Source: JAJDXO01 sp965213765 (GTDB taxonomy: Bacteria > Pseudomonadota > Alphaproteobacteria > Rhodospirillales > UBA2165). Taken from it: 64,000 bases of DNA. This document shows positions 42,582 through 52,468 of this stretch, one piece after another. The DNA lies in the NCBI GenBank assembly GCA_965213765.1, contig OZ243926.1, positions 186,001 through 250,000 on the forward strand, written 5' to 3'. Position numbers and translations under genes: made by a program. Each line of letters begins with the position of its first letter. Within the stretch, counting starts at the first letter, position 1. Under the pieces are notes generated by a model, which had not been told where the DNA came from, made no database searches, and saw nothing but the letters and a program-made list of their open reading frames with translations.

Positions 42582-42851
42582 CTAGAAGGTCCCGCCCCGA
42601 CCGGTCGCCGGCGCCCGAAAATCGTCGAAGGAAACCAGGTCATAGAAATCGATGGCGAACACGATGGCGAAAATCACCGTCGCAAGCCCGGTGTTGATCA
42701 ACATCTTCATCAGAATGCGGGATCGCTGCGGCGCGCCGGAATCGTGGCCCCATCCGTCGTCTTCCCGGCGGCGGACGCCAAACGGCAGTACGATGAACAG
42801 GGTTAGCCACCAGATGACGAAATAGACCGCGCTGCCCGTTACCCAACCCAA
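42582..42851 (-). CDS. DUF1467 family small membrane protein
   Basis: An 89-residue protein of unknown function with two membrane helices (about 7-26 and 52-72) separated by a hydrophilic loop (RRREDDGWGHDSGAP). It resembles the DUF1467 family, common in alphaproteobacteria and often found downstream of rnj, as here (14 nt). The start is TTG 42851, placed 9 nt after GGGAG. tag begins 8 nt beyond its stop. Confidence 0.8.
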   Translation of the reverse strand: MGWVTGSAVYFVIWWLTLFIVLPFGVRRREDDGWGHDSGAPQRSRILMKMLINTGLATVIFAIVFAIDFYDLVSFDDFRAPATGRGGTF

Positions 42852-42865
42852 ATCGACTTTCTCCC

Positions 42866-44533
42866 CTAGACCCGCACCACGTGGATCGAAATCACCGGGC
42901 GCTTGCCATAGGCCGATCGGAAAAACCGCCTGAGCGCCAGGTGCGCCGCTTTCTCAGTGGCAGCATCGTCTTCGGCCTCATCCGCATCCAGATCCCCCAG
43001 ATAGGAGCGGACATCGGCCGCCGCTTCGGCGAGATCATAAGCCGCGTCGTCGTCCTCGATCAGTCCCTTCGCGGTGATTTTGGGATCGGCCACCAGTTCA
43101 CCTTCGTCATCCATCACGACGGAGCAGCTTACGGTGCCATTGTACATGATCTTGATGCGATCCCGGACCACATCGCTTTCCATGTTGACGATCCGGTCAC
43201 CATCGAGAACAAGCCGGCCGGCCCGGACCTCATCGACGATACGGGATCCTTTGGCCGTCAATTCGACAACAGCGCCGTTGTGGACCAGAACGGCCTCCGG
43301 CACCTGACAGGACAGCGCAAGCTCCGAATGATGGATCAAATGGCGTTGCTCGCCGTGTACGGGTATGGCCACCTGGGGCCGCAGATGCTGGTACATGCGG
43401 GAGAGTTCGTCCCGAGCCGGATGCCCCGACACATGAACAAAATGATCCATCTCGGAAATAATCCGAACGCCCTTTCGTGCGAGCTGGTTCTGCAAACGGC
43501 CGATCGCCAATTCGTTGCCTGGAATTTCCCGGGACGAAAATATCACCGCATCTCCCTCTTCCAGCGTCACATGACGGTGATCACCGCCGGCGATCCGGCT
43601 GAGGGCCGCACGAGGCTCACCTTGGCTGCCGGTACAAATGTAGAGGATCTGATCCGCGGGAATATCGACGGCATCTTCGGCCTCCAGGAACGGCGGCAGG
43701 TCGGTCAGGTAGCCGGTCGCCCGGGCGGCGGCGTTTATCCGCCACAACGAGCGCCCCGCCAAGGCGACGGCCCGGCCATTTGCGGTAGCCGCGTCGAAGA
43801 TGGTTTGAAGCCGCGCTACGTTGGAAGCGAAACAAGTGACCGCCACTTGTTTCCTGCATTCGCCAATGAGCGAGGTGAGGCTATCCAGTAGTGCGGCCTC
43901 CGAGTGGGACGATCCTTCGACAAAGACGTTGGTGGAATCTCCGATCGCCGCGAGCACACCTTCATCACCCAAGGCCTTCAGCGCCTTTTCGTCCGCCGTC
44001 GGTCCAATGACCGGATCCGGGTCGAACTTCCAATCGCCGGTATGAAGGATGATCCCCTGGGGGGCCCGAAGCACCACCGCATTGGGCTCCGGCATGGAAT
44101 GGGTGAGCGTGATCAGCTCCAGATTGAACCGCCCCACCTCGAATTTGCCGGACAAAGGCACCTCGATGATCTCAATGTCCTGCCCGGGTGCGTCCAGCTC
44201 CAGTTTTCTTCGCAAGAGTGCCGCGGTAAACGGCGTGGCGTAGACGGGGCATTGCAGGCGGGACCACAGATACGGGACTGCCCCCAAATGGTCTTCGTGA
44301 CCGTGCGTGAGAACGATCCCCGACAGCCTGTCCGCCCGTTCCTCGATGAAAGCCGGGTCCGGCAATATGACGTCGACGCCGGGTGTCGCGTCGTCGCCGA
44401 AGGTGACACCCATATCGACGATAATCCACTCCTCGTTGTTCGGCTCGCCCAAGCCGTACAGATTGAGGTTCATGCCGATCTCTTCGGTGCCGCCGAGGGG
44501 CACGAAGAGCAGATGTTCGTCGGAAGCGGTCAT
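42866..44533 (-). CDS. rnj: Ribonuclease J
   Basis: Dual endo/5'-3' exoribonuclease for rRNA maturation and mRNA decay; alphaproteobacteria combine it with RNase E. 555 residues: metallo-beta-lactamase core with THGHEDHLGAVPYLW (HxHxDH metal motif), HTGDWKFD, beta-CASP domain with CTGSQGEPRAALSRIA and HVSGHPARDE, HGEQRH, and a C-terminal domain. Its start abuts the coaX stop. Confidence 0.95.
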   Translation of the reverse strand: MTASDEHLLFVPLGGTEEIGMNLNLYGLGEPNNEEWIIVDMGVTFGDDATPGVDVILPDPAFIEERADRLSGIVLTHGHEDHLGAVPYLWSRLQCPVYATPFTAALLRRKLELDAPGQDIEIIEVPLSGKFEVGRFNLELITLTHSMPEPNAVVLRAPQGIILHTGDWKFDPDPVIGPTADEKALKALGDEGVLAAIGDSTNVFVEGSSHSEAALLDSLTSLIGECRKQVAVTCFASNVARLQTIFDAATANGRAVALAGRSLWRINAAARATGYLTDLPPFLEAEDAVDIPADQILYICTGSQGEPRAALSRIAGGDHRHVTLEEGDAVIFSSREIPGNELAIGRLQNQLARKGVRIISEMDHFVHVSGHPARDELSRMYQHLRPQVAIPVHGEQRHLIHHSELALSCQVPEAVLVHNGAVVELTAKGSRIVDEVRAGRLVLDGDRIVNMESDVVRDRIKIMYNGTVSCSVVMDDEGELVADPKITAKGLIEDDDAAYDLAEAAADVRSYLGDLDADEAEDDAATEKAAHLALRRFFRSAYGKRPVISIHVVRV

Positions 44534-45301
44534 CTAGTTGTTTAGGCGGTGGATCGCCAATAATCCGCGCAGGGTGAGGTCGGTATCGCAGTGATGGATG
44601 GCGTCGGACGCCTTGTCAAACAGCTCGGCCAATCCGCCTGTCGCGATCACCGCCATGGACGCACCGAACTCCCGGGCGATGCGGGCAGCCATGCCTTCGA
44701 TGATGCTGACGTGCCCCCAGAAGATGCCTGACTGCATGGCGCTAACGGTTCCCGTGCCGATCACCTTTTCCGGCCGCCGAATTGCGACCCGGGGCAGCTG
44801 CGCCGCGCCCATATGCAGGGCTTCGAGGGACAGGTTGATCCCCGGACAGATAACACCGCCCCGGTAAGCGCCGTTGCCATCAATCACGTCGAAGGTCGTG
44901 GCGGTGCCAAAATCCAGAATTAGCAGCGGACCCTCATAGTTCTCATGTGCGGCGACGGCATTACATAGCCTGTCCGCGCCCGCCTCGTTCGGATTGTCGA
45001 TAGCGATCTCAATCCCCAGTTCGATGTCCGGGCTGACGACGAGCGGTTCGCAGCCAAAGTACTTCCGGCAAAGGCCTTGCAGATGGATCAAGTTGTCCGG
45101 GACCACCGTTGCCAGTACTGCGGCATCGATTTTCGACCGGTCGATTCCATCCCGATCGATCAGGCGCTCCAGCCAAGCGCCGAACTCATCGGCCGTTCGG
45201 TTGGCATTGGTGGCGGCCCGCCATTCCCCACGCACGTTGCCGTCGTCATCGAACACCGCGATGACGACGTTTGAATTTCCGGAATCGATGGCCAATAGCA
45301 T
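44534..45301 (-). CDS. coaX: Type III pantothenate kinase
   Basis: Phosphorylates pantothenate, the first step of CoA synthesis. 255 residues of the ASKHA fold: LLAIDSGNSNVVIAVFD (phosphate 1 loop), GADRLCNAVAAHE, ILDFGTATTFDVID (catalytic region) and CPGINLSLEALH. Usual length. It lies between birA and rnj, the conserved alphaproteobacterial order. Confidence 0.96.
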   Translation of the reverse strand: MLLAIDSGNSNVVIAVFDDDGNVRGEWRAATNANRTADEFGAWLERLIDRDGIDRSKIDAAVLATVVPDNLIHLQGLCRKYFGCEPLVVSPDIELGIEIAIDNPNEAGADRLCNAVAAHENYEGPLLILDFGTATTFDVIDGNGAYRGGVICPGINLSLEALHMGAAQLPRVAIRRPEKVIGTGTVSAMQSGIFWGHVSIIEGMAARIAREFGASMAVIATGGLAELFDKASDAIHHCDTDLTLRGLLAIHRLNN

Positions 45302-45307
45302 ATGTGG

Positions 45308-46087
45308 TCAAGCTCCCGACTGCCCGTCGGCGGAGTATACGTCACCCGCAGCAAACCGGCGATGGTCGCCGGCCACATCCAGGACCAGCGCCCCATCGGG
45401 GTCGAGGTCGACGAAGGTGCCGGTTACGTTGGTGTCCCCGTTGCGAACCTCCAGCGGATCGCCCGGCGCATGGCCGGCGTTCAGCCAGGCCTGTCGAACG
45501 GGCTCAAACCCGTCTGCCAGCCAGGTCGAATGCCAAGTGGACAACGCCTCCAAATAGCCGGCCGCCACATCTTCGATGCATGCCTCCACCTCTTCCGCCG
45601 CGAGCGATGTCGCCGGACGTTCCGTGTCTTCCGGATGATGTGCAATGTTGATACCGCACCCGGCGATGACTGCGCCGGTCTCAGCCTCGGCGCCGGGGAG
45701 ATACTCCAGCAGAATGCCGACGATCTTTTTCCCGTTGAACAGGACGTCGTTGGGCCACTTGCATTGCACCTTCTGGAACGGACCACAGACGCATTCGAGG
45801 GTGTCGCGGACAGCCAACGCGACGACAAATCCCAATTGGGCCGAGATCGCCGGATCCGTGTCGGCCCGCAGAACAACGCTGGAATAGAGATTACCGGGTT
45901 CCGACACCCACCGGCGTCCCTGCCGGCCCTTCCCCCGAAGCTGCCGCGCCGCGATGATCGCCAGCCCGAAAGGCGGCGAACGACCGGCGGCAAGCCGTCT
46001 CGCCTCTTCGTTGGTGCTGTCGATATCATCGTAGGCCGCAAGGTGAAATCCGTCCGGCAGCCTGATGCCCCCGAGGGACGTGCTCAT
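45308..46087 (-). CDS. birA: Biotin--[acetyl-CoA-carboxylase] ligase (no DNA-binding domain)
   Basis: Attaches biotin to the carboxylase carrier protein. 259 residues: catalytic domain with STNEEARRLAAG, the biotinyl-AMP loop GKGRQGRRW, CKWPNDVLFNGKKIVGILLE and a small C-terminal domain. The N-terminal helix-turn-helix of E. coli BirA is absent, so it is a non-regulatory (group I) ligase. ATG 46087 overlaps the nuoN stop (ATGA). Confidence 0.95.
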   Translation of the reverse strand: MSTSLGGIRLPDGFHLAAYDDIDSTNEEARRLAAGRSPPFGLAIIAARQLRGKGRQGRRWVSEPGNLYSSVVLRADTDPAISAQLGFVVALAVRDTLECVCGPFQKVQCKWPNDVLFNGKKIVGILLEYLPGAEAETGAVIAGCGINIAHHPEDTERPATSLAAEEVEACIEDVAAGYLEALSTWHSTWLADGFEPVRQAWLNAGHAPGDPLEVRNGDTNVTGTFVDLDPDGALVLDVAGDHRRFAAGDVYSADGQSGA

Positions 46088-47544
46088 CCCGGCAGCAGCG
46101 CAGCTGTCGCCAGCGCGGCGCCGTCGAGGATCGGCAACGGCCAAACGAAGAAGAACAGGGTCACCACCCCGGTCACCACCAGGACAGCCTTCATTTCCAA
46201 GCTCACCGGACCATCGAAGCCTTCCTCGGGCGCATCGAAATACATTACCTTGACGATCCGGAGGTAATAGACGGCGCCGACGACACTCGCCAACACACCG
46301 ATAATCGCCAACGCAAACAGTTCAGCCTCGATGGCCGCGAGGAAGATGTAGAGTTTACCGAAGAATCCGGCCAATGGCGGAATGCCGGCCATGGAGAACA
46401 TGAAGATGGCCAGGACCATGGCCATGGCGGGGTTGGATTTGGACAGCCCTGCCAGGTCGCCGATGCCCTCGACCATCCTGCCGTTGCGCCGCATCTGCAG
46501 GATGCAGGCAAACGCGCCGATGTTCATGAACATGTAGATGGCAAGATAAATCAGAATCCCTGAAACGCCGTCGGCACGTGCTTCGGCATTTCCGGCGCCA
46601 CCCGCAACCGCCAATCCGATTAGCGCGTATCCCATATGGCCGATGGACGAGTAGGCCATCAGGCGTTTGATATTGGTCTGGTTGATGGCGGCGAACGCTC
46701 CGAGCACCATGGAAGCGATGGAGATGAAAATAATCACCTGCTGCCACTGATCGCCGAGATCGCCGAAGGCGCCGACCATCACCCGGACGAAAAGCGCCAT
46801 GGCCGCGATCTTGGGCGCAACGGCGAAGAACGCGGTCACCGGCGTGGGCGCACCTTCATAGACATCGGGCGTCCACATGTGGAACGGCACCGCAGACACC
46901 TTGAACGCCAGCCCCGCGATAATGAACACGAGGCCAACGGTCACGCCGAGGGGGGACTCTCCTGCCTGGAAGAGCTGCGCCAGGACGTCGAAATTGGTCG
47001 AGCCGGAAAATCCATAAACCAGCGAGATGCCGTAGAGCAGCAATCCGGAAGAAAGGGCACCCAGCACGAAGTATTTCAAGCCGGCCTCCGCGGAACGTGT
47101 GGTGTCCCGCTGGAACGATGCGATGACGTAAAGCGACAAGCTCTGAAGTTCTATGCCGAGATAAAGCGAGATGAGGTCGTTGGCGGAAACCATCATCAGC
47201 ATGCCCAACGCGGCCAGCACCATGAGCACCGGGAACTCGAACCGGAAGATGCCGTGCTGCTCCAGATACTCGCGCGACATCAGCACCGCCGCGGCCGTGG
47301 CGATCAGGATCAGGCCCTTCACATAGACCGCGAAGCCGTCGGTCACAAAGGCGCCGCCAAAGGTCGATGCCCGGCCGTCGGTAACCACGCCGACGATGGC
47401 AATGGTGACCACCAGGGTGGCGATGGCGAGATAGGACACCGAACGGCCGGCGTTCTCTTCCTTCTGGAAGACGCCGGCCATCAGGAGCACCATCGACATG
47501 ACGGCGAGGAAGATTTCGGGCAGGGCTGGAACCAAATCAGGCAT
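46084..47544 (-). CDS. nuoN: NADH-quinone oxidoreductase subunit N
   Basis: Antiporter-like proton-pumping subunit of complex I. 486 residues and about 14 membrane helices. Family blocks: YLGIELQSLSLYVIASF (with the key Glu), GLAFKVSAVPFHMWTPDVYEGAPTPVTAF and KRLMAYSSIGHMGYALIGL (Lys residues of the proton path). It is the last nuo gene and overlaps birA. Confidence 0.97.
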   Translation of the reverse strand: MPDLVPALPEIFLAVMSMVLLMAGVFQKEENAGRSVSYLAIATLVVTIAIVGVVTDGRASTFGGAFVTDGFAVYVKGLILIATAAAVLMSREYLEQHGIFRFEFPVLMVLAALGMLMMVSANDLISLYLGIELQSLSLYVIASFQRDTTRSAEAGLKYFVLGALSSGLLLYGISLVYGFSGSTNFDVLAQLFQAGESPLGVTVGLVFIIAGLAFKVSAVPFHMWTPDVYEGAPTPVTAFFAVAPKIAAMALFVRVMVGAFGDLGDQWQQVIIFISIASMVLGAFAAINQTNIKRLMAYSSIGHMGYALIGLAVAGGAGNAEARADGVSGILIYLAIYMFMNIGAFACILQMRRNGRMVEGIGDLAGLSKSNPAMAMVLAIFMFSMAGIPPLAGFFGKLYIFLAAIEAELFALAIIGVLASVVGAVYYLRIVKVMYFDAPEEGFDGPVSLEMKAVLVVTGVVTLFFFVWPLPILDGAALATAALLPG

Positions 47545-47549
47545 CGCTC

Positions 47550-49064
47550 CTACCTCGCCGCCAGCCGGATTTGCTCAGCCGCCGCGACGGCCGTTTCATA
47601 ACGGTCGATCAGATTCTCGACCGAGACATGCATGGCGTCCAGGAACGGTATCGGGTAGACGCCCATGAAAATCACGATCAGGACCAGCGGAGCGAAGACC
47701 GCCATTTCGCGCGGGCTGAGATCGGTGATGGTCTTCAGATCTTCCTTGGTGAGCTTACCGAAGACCACCCGCCGGTAGAGGTAAAGCATGTAGGCCGCGC
47801 CCAGAATGACACCGGTCGCCGCCAGGGCCGCGACCCAGCTATTGGCCTTGAACGCGCCGACCAGCACCAGGAACTCGCCGACGAACCCGCTGGTTCCGGG
47901 CAGGCCGACGGAGGCCAGCATGAATATCATGAACACCAGTGCATAGACCGGCATTCGATTTACCAATCCGCCATAGGTGGCGATGTCGCGCGAGTGCATC
48001 CGGTCGTACACCACGCCGACCACGAGGAAGAGCGCGGCCGAGACCACGCCGTGGCTCAGCATCTGAATGACCGCGCCCTCGATACCCTGGATGGTGGCAG
48101 TAAACGTCCCCAAGGTGACGAAGCCCATATGGGCAACCGAGGAGTATGCAATCAGCTTTTTCATATCCTCCTGGGCCAGCGCCACGAGGGACGTGTAAAC
48201 GATCGCGATCACGCTTAGGCCATAGATGAACGGCGCGAAGTCAGCAGATGCGACCGGGAACATGGGCAACGAGAACCGCAGGAAGCCGTAGCCGCCGAAT
48301 TTCAACAGCACGCCCGCCAAGATGACCGATCCCGCCGTCGGCGCCTCCACGTGGGCATCGGGCAGCCAAGTATGCACCGGCCACATGGGCACCTTGACCG
48401 CAAACGACGCGAAGAACGCCAGCCACAGCCAGGGTTGCAGCGAAATCGGGAAATCGTGGGTCAGCAGCTTGGTGATGTCGGTGGTGCCGGCCTGGAACGC
48501 CATGGTGAGGATGGCCAGCAGCATCAGCACCGAACCCGCCAGCGTATAGAGAAAGAACTTGAACGCCGCATAGTTCCGCCTCGGACCGCCCCAGACCCCG
48601 ATAATGATGAACATCGGGATGAGGACGCCTTCGAAGAAGACGTAGAACAGTATCAGATCGAGGGACGAGAACATCCCGATCATCAGGGTTTCGAGGATCA
48701 GGAAGGCGATCATGTACTCCTTCACCCGATCCTTCACCGATTCCCAGCTTGCCCCGACGCACAGGACCGTCAGCAGCGTCGACAGGATGACGAAGAACAG
48801 AGAGATGCCGTCGATGCCCAGGTGATAGGCGATGTCGAAGGCGGGCATCCAGACCACTTTCTCTTCGAACTGGAATCCGCTTGCCGTGGGATCAAAGTTG
48901 ATCCACAGGCCGAGCGAGACCACGAAAGTGATCAGCGACGTCCATAGCGCCACACCCTTGGCGTTGCGCGCCACCACATCCGGCTCGCCCCGGATCAACA
49001 GGATAAACGCGACGCCCACCAGGGGCGCGAAGGTAACGACGGAAAGCCAGGGGAAGCCGGTCAT
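47550..49064 (-). CDS. nuoM: NADH-quinone oxidoreductase subunit M
   Basis: Second antiporter-like proton-pumping subunit. 504 residues. Blocks: FYVFFEGVLIPMFIIIGVWGG (Glu of the first half-channel), KVPMWPVHTWLPDAHVEAPTAGSVILAG and KKLIAYSSVAHMGFVTLG. About 14 helices. It is separated from nuoN by 5 nt. Confidence 0.97.
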   Translation of the reverse strand: MTGFPWLSVVTFAPLVGVAFILLIRGEPDVVARNAKGVALWTSLITFVVSLGLWINFDPTASGFQFEEKVVWMPAFDIAYHLGIDGISLFFVILSTLLTVLCVGASWESVKDRVKEYMIAFLILETLMIGMFSSLDLILFYVFFEGVLIPMFIIIGVWGGPRRNYAAFKFFLYTLAGSVLMLLAILTMAFQAGTTDITKLLTHDFPISLQPWLWLAFFASFAVKVPMWPVHTWLPDAHVEAPTAGSVILAGVLLKFGGYGFLRFSLPMFPVASADFAPFIYGLSVIAIVYTSLVALAQEDMKKLIAYSSVAHMGFVTLGTFTATIQGIEGAVIQMLSHGVVSAALFLVVGVVYDRMHSRDIATYGGLVNRMPVYALVFMIFMLASVGLPGTSGFVGEFLVLVGAFKANSWVAALAATGVILGAAYMLYLYRRVVFGKLTKEDLKTITDLSPREMAVFAPLVLIVIFMGVYPIPFLDAMHVSVENLIDRYETAVAAAEQIRLAAR

Positions 49065-49067
49065 GCC

Positions 49068-51026
49068 CTACCCTCCCGTCACCAGGAACCAGCTCACCAG
49101 GGCGGCGACGCCCAGCAACATGGCGAACGCATAGTGATACAGGAAGCCGCTCTGGAGAGCCCCGGCCCGTCGCGCGACGTTCAGTACTGCGGCCGCCACG
49201 CCGTCGGGGCCGACCCCATCGATCAGCTGACCGTCACCGGCCTTCCAGAAACCGCGGCCCAGCTTGAAGCAGGGCTTGACGAAAATCCGGTCGTAGAGCT
49301 CGTCGACGTACCACTTGTTGAGCAGGAACCGATGGGTCCGCTGGAAACCGGAGGCCAAGGCATGCGGCAGGCCGGGGGCGAACATATACATCAGGTAGGC
49401 CAGAGCGATCCCCAGGATACCGACGACAAGCGGCAGGAACTTGACCCACAGTGGTGAATGGTGCGCGTTTTCGAGCGCCTTGTGGCTTTCGAGAACGAAG
49501 ATTGAGTTGTCCCAGAACTCGACGGTTTTTTCGCCAACGAACCAATCGAAGCCGAGCCAACCGGCGAAGATGGCACCGATGGCCAATACCGCCAACGGGA
49601 TCAGCATGACCTTGGGCGATTCGTGGACGTGCGCCATGGTGACTTCGTCCGCCCGGGGCTCGCCGTGGAAGGTCATCAGCAATAGCCGCCACGAATAGAA
49701 GGCCGTCAGGAAGGCCGCCAATATCCCGACCCAGAACGCGTACTGACCGACAAAAGTATGCGCGCCCCAGGCTGCCTCGAGGACGATATCCTTGGAGAAG
49801 AATCCGGCGAATGGCCATATGCCGGCGAGCGCCAAACTGCCGATCCACATCATCACGTAGGTAACCGGGATCAACTTGTAGAGCCCGCCCATTTTCCGCA
49901 TGTCCTGTTCGTCCGACATGGCGTGGATCACCGAGCCGGCGCCGAGGAACAGCAACGCTTTGAAAAAAGCGTGCGTGATCAGATGGAAAATGCCGGCTGA
50001 GTAGGCCGATACACCGAGCGCAAAGAACATGTAGCCGAGCTGACTACAGGTGGAGTACGCGATCACCCGTTTTATGTCGTTCTGCACACAGCCGATGGTC
50101 GCCGCGAATATGGCGGTGGTTCCGCCGACAATCACTACGGCTGCCAGGGCAACGTCGGAATATTCGAACAGCGGCGACATACGGGCCACCATGAACACGC
50201 CGGCGGTCACCATGGTCGCCGCATGGATCAATGCCGAGACCGGCGTCGGACCCTCCATGGCGTCCGGCAGCCAGGTGTGCAGACCGATCTGAGCCGACTT
50301 GCCCATGGCGCCGACGAACAGCAGCAGGCAAATGACGGTGAGTGCATGGAACTCACCGGAGAAGACGTTGAGCGTCGCGTCCTTTTTCTGTTCGGCAAGC
50401 CCGAAGATGGTGTCGAAATTGATGGAGTCGAAGAGCAGGAAGGTGGCGAAGATGCCGAGGGCAAATCCGAAGTCACCAACCCGGTTCACCACGAAGGCCT
50501 TGATCGCGGCGGCGTTGGCCGACGGCCGGTCGAACCAGAACCCGATCAATAGATAGGACATCAAGCCGACGCCCTCCCAGCCGAAGAACAGCTGGACGAG
50601 GTTGTTGGAGGTCACCAGCATCAGCATGAAGAAGCTGAACAGGCTGAGGTAGCTCTGGAAGCGCGGGATCGAACCGTCGTGGGACATATAGCCAATGGAG
50701 TAAATGTGGATCATCGCCGACACCACGGTGACCATCAGCACCATCACCGCCGACAGGGTGTCGGTGCGAAGTTCCCAGGAGAGTTCCAGCGACCCGGAGT
50801 CGATCCAGGTGAAAATCTCCACGTTGTCCGTATTGCCGCCGCCCACGACCCCGATAAAGGTGATCAGTGCGGCGACGGCGGCCAACAGCATGCCGGCGAC
50901 CGTTACCAACTGACCGGCACGGTCAATCCGGTGCTTGCGATCCTTGTCGCCGCCGACAGGCACGAACGACAACAGACCGGCAATAATGCCGCCAAGGAGG
51001 GGAAGGAATACGGCTGCGAGATACAT
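49068..51026 (-). CDS. nuoL: NADH-quinone oxidoreductase subunit L
   Basis: Distal antiporter-like subunit, ending in the lateral helix HL. 652 residues. LFFGWEGVGLMSYLLIGFW, IGLHTWLPDAMEGPTPVSALIHAATMVTAG and DIKRVIAYSTCSQLGYMFFALG are present; the long C-terminal helix and final transmembrane segment are intact. It lies 3 nt upstream of nuoM. Confidence 0.97.
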   Translation of the reverse strand: MYLAAVFLPLLGGIIAGLLSFVPVGGDKDRKHRIDRAGQLVTVAGMLLAAVAALITFIGVVGGGNTDNVEIFTWIDSGSLELSWELRTDTLSAVMVLMVTVVSAMIHIYSIGYMSHDGSIPRFQSYLSLFSFFMLMLVTSNNLVQLFFGWEGVGLMSYLLIGFWFDRPSANAAAIKAFVVNRVGDFGFALGIFATFLLFDSINFDTIFGLAEQKKDATLNVFSGEFHALTVICLLLFVGAMGKSAQIGLHTWLPDAMEGPTPVSALIHAATMVTAGVFMVARMSPLFEYSDVALAAVVIVGGTTAIFAATIGCVQNDIKRVIAYSTCSQLGYMFFALGVSAYSAGIFHLITHAFFKALLFLGAGSVIHAMSDEQDMRKMGGLYKLIPVTYVMMWIGSLALAGIWPFAGFFSKDIVLEAAWGAHTFVGQYAFWVGILAAFLTAFYSWRLLLMTFHGEPRADEVTMAHVHESPKVMLIPLAVLAIGAIFAGWLGFDWFVGEKTVEFWDNSIFVLESHKALENAHHSPLWVKFLPLVVGILGIALAYLMYMFAPGLPHALASGFQRTHRFLLNKWYVDELYDRIFVKPCFKLGRGFWKAGDGQLIDGVGPDGVAAAVLNVARRAGALQSGFLYHYAFAMLLGVAALVSWFLVTGG

Positions 51027-51032
51027 GCCGGG

Positions 51033-51344
51033 CTAACCCTTCATCATCCGGATGTCTTCGACCTCGATGGAGCCGCGGTTGCGGAAATAGACCACCAGGA
51101 TCGCGAGGCCGATTGCCGCTTCGGCCGCCGCAACCGTAAGGACAAAGAGGGCGAAGACCTGTCCTACCAGGTCACCCAGATGTGACGAGAACGCGACGAG
51201 ATTGATGTTAACCGCCAGCAGGATCAGCTCGATGGACATCAAAATGATGATCACGTTCTTCCGGTTGAGGAAGATGCCGAAAATTCCTAGCGTGAACAGG
51301 ATGGCCGCGAGGGTCAGATAGTGGGAGAGGCCGATCTCGAGCAT
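51033..51344 (-). CDS. nuoK: NADH-quinone oxidoreductase subunit K
   Basis: Small proton-channel subunit of the membrane arm. 103 residues, three helices, with the conserved Glu-containing helix MSIELILLAVNINLVAF and EAAIGLAILVVYFR. The stop lies 6 nt before nuoL, and its ATG overlaps the nuoJ stop by 1 nt. Confidence 0.97.
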   Translation of the reverse strand: MLEIGLSHYLTLAAILFTLGIFGIFLNRKNVIIILMSIELILLAVNINLVAFSSHLGDLVGQVFALFVLTVAAAEAAIGLAILVVYFRNRGSIEVEDIRMMKG

Positions 51345-51952
51345 CAGATCCCTCCCCCCGACGGCATGTCGCGCATCTCAATCGAGTCTTCCCGCGCCAC
51401 CTGCTCGCTGATCTTCTGTTTGCGGACACCCGGGCGCGTCCGATGGGTCAGCACAATGGCGCCGATCATTGCCACCAGCAGCACCATGCCGGCCGCCTGG
51501 AAGAAGTAGATGTAATTGGTGTAGATGAGCTGGCCGAGTGCTTCGGTATTGTTGACGCTGTCGATGGCGGGCGTGGGCGCGGCCGCCCGCTCGGCGGCAC
51601 CCGGCGCGATAATCCAGCCCCCCAGGATGACCGCGAGTTCCAGCAGCAACACCAGACCGATCAACCCGCCGAGAGGCAGATATTGCAAAAAGCCTTCGCG
51701 CAACGCCGTAAAGTTGATGTCCAGCATCATCACCACGAACATGAACAACACCGCCACCGCGCCCACGTAGACAACCACCAGGATCATCGCCAGGAACTCG
51801 GCGCCCAGCAGCACAAACAGGCCGGCCGAGTTGAAGAAGGCGAGGATCAGGAACAGCACCGAATGCACCGGGTTCCTGGCCGAGATGACCATGACCGCAG
51901 ACGCGACCGCGACGATTGAGAACAGATAGAAGGCGAGGCCTTGGATGATCAC
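51344..51952 (-). CDS. nuoJ: NADH-quinone oxidoreductase subunit J
   Basis: Membrane-arm subunit with five helices. 202 residues, with FNSAGLFVLLGAEFLAMILVVVYVGAVAVLFMFVVMML, the pi-bulge helix region characteristic of NuoJ. The C-terminal cytoplasmic tail is basic. It lies 12 nt downstream of nuoI. Confidence 0.96.
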   Translation of the reverse strand: MIIQGLAFYLFSIVAVASAVMVISARNPVHSVLFLILAFFNSAGLFVLLGAEFLAMILVVVYVGAVAVLFMFVVMMLDINFTALREGFLQYLPLGGLIGLVLLLELAVILGGWIIAPGAAERAAAPTPAIDSVNNTEALGQLIYTNYIYFFQAAGMVLLVAMIGAIVLTHRTRPGVRKQKISEQVAREDSIEMRDMPSGGGI

Positions 51953-51964
51953 GTCCGGTTCGCC

Positions 51965-52453
51965 TTATCTGTAGGGGGCGTTGGCTTCAAGACGGGCTGC
52001 AAGCTCCGTCTCCCACCGATCCCCGTTGGCGAGAAGCTTGTCCTTGTCATAAAGCAGCTCCTCGCGGGTTTCCGCGGCAAATTCGAAATTGGGGCCTTCA
52101 ACGATGGCATCCACCGGACAGGCTTCCTCGCAGAAGCCGCAATAGATGCACTTGACCATATCGATGTCGTAGCGGGTCGTCCGGCGGCTGCCGTCGTCCC
52201 GTGGCTCTGCCTCGATGGTGATTGCCTGGGCCGGGCAAATCGCTTCGCACAGCTTGCAGGCGATGCAGCGCTCTTCGCCGTTCGGATAGCGGCGCAGCGC
52301 ATGTTCGCCCCGGAAGCGCGGGCTCAGCGGGCCCTTTTCGTACGGATAGTTGAGGGTCACCTTGGGCTTGAAGAAATACTTCAAGGTCAGCGCCATGCCC
52401 GAAACCAGCTCGGCCCAGAAGATGGTGCGGGCGCTACGGTCAAGAAATCCCAT
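51965..52453 (-). CDS. nuoI: NADH-quinone oxidoreductase subunit I
   Basis: Carries iron-sulfur clusters N6a and N6b in the peripheral arm. 162 residues with two complete 4Fe-4S motifs, CIACKLCEAICP and CIYCGFCEEACP. The N-terminal amphipathic helix docks on the membrane arm. It is followed by nuoJ; 15 nt separate it from nuoH. Confidence 0.98.
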   Translation of the reverse strand: MGFLDRSARTIFWAELVSGMALTLKYFFKPKVTLNYPYEKGPLSPRFRGEHALRRYPNGEERCIACKLCEAICPAQAITIEAEPRDDGSRRTTRYDIDMVKCIYCGFCEEACPVDAIVEGPNFEFAAETREELLYDKDKLLANGDRWETELAARLEANAPYR

Positions 52454-52468
52454 TTTCGGTCTCCTCCC

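Noticed and set aside
42881..43891. A 336-codon open frame opposite rnj
   Set aside because: The RNase J motifs are on the minus strand and intact; the plus frame is a shadow.
46636..47601. A 321-codon open frame opposite nuoN
   Set aside because: His/Asp/Glu/Gly-rich composition typical of the complement of a membrane protein gene.
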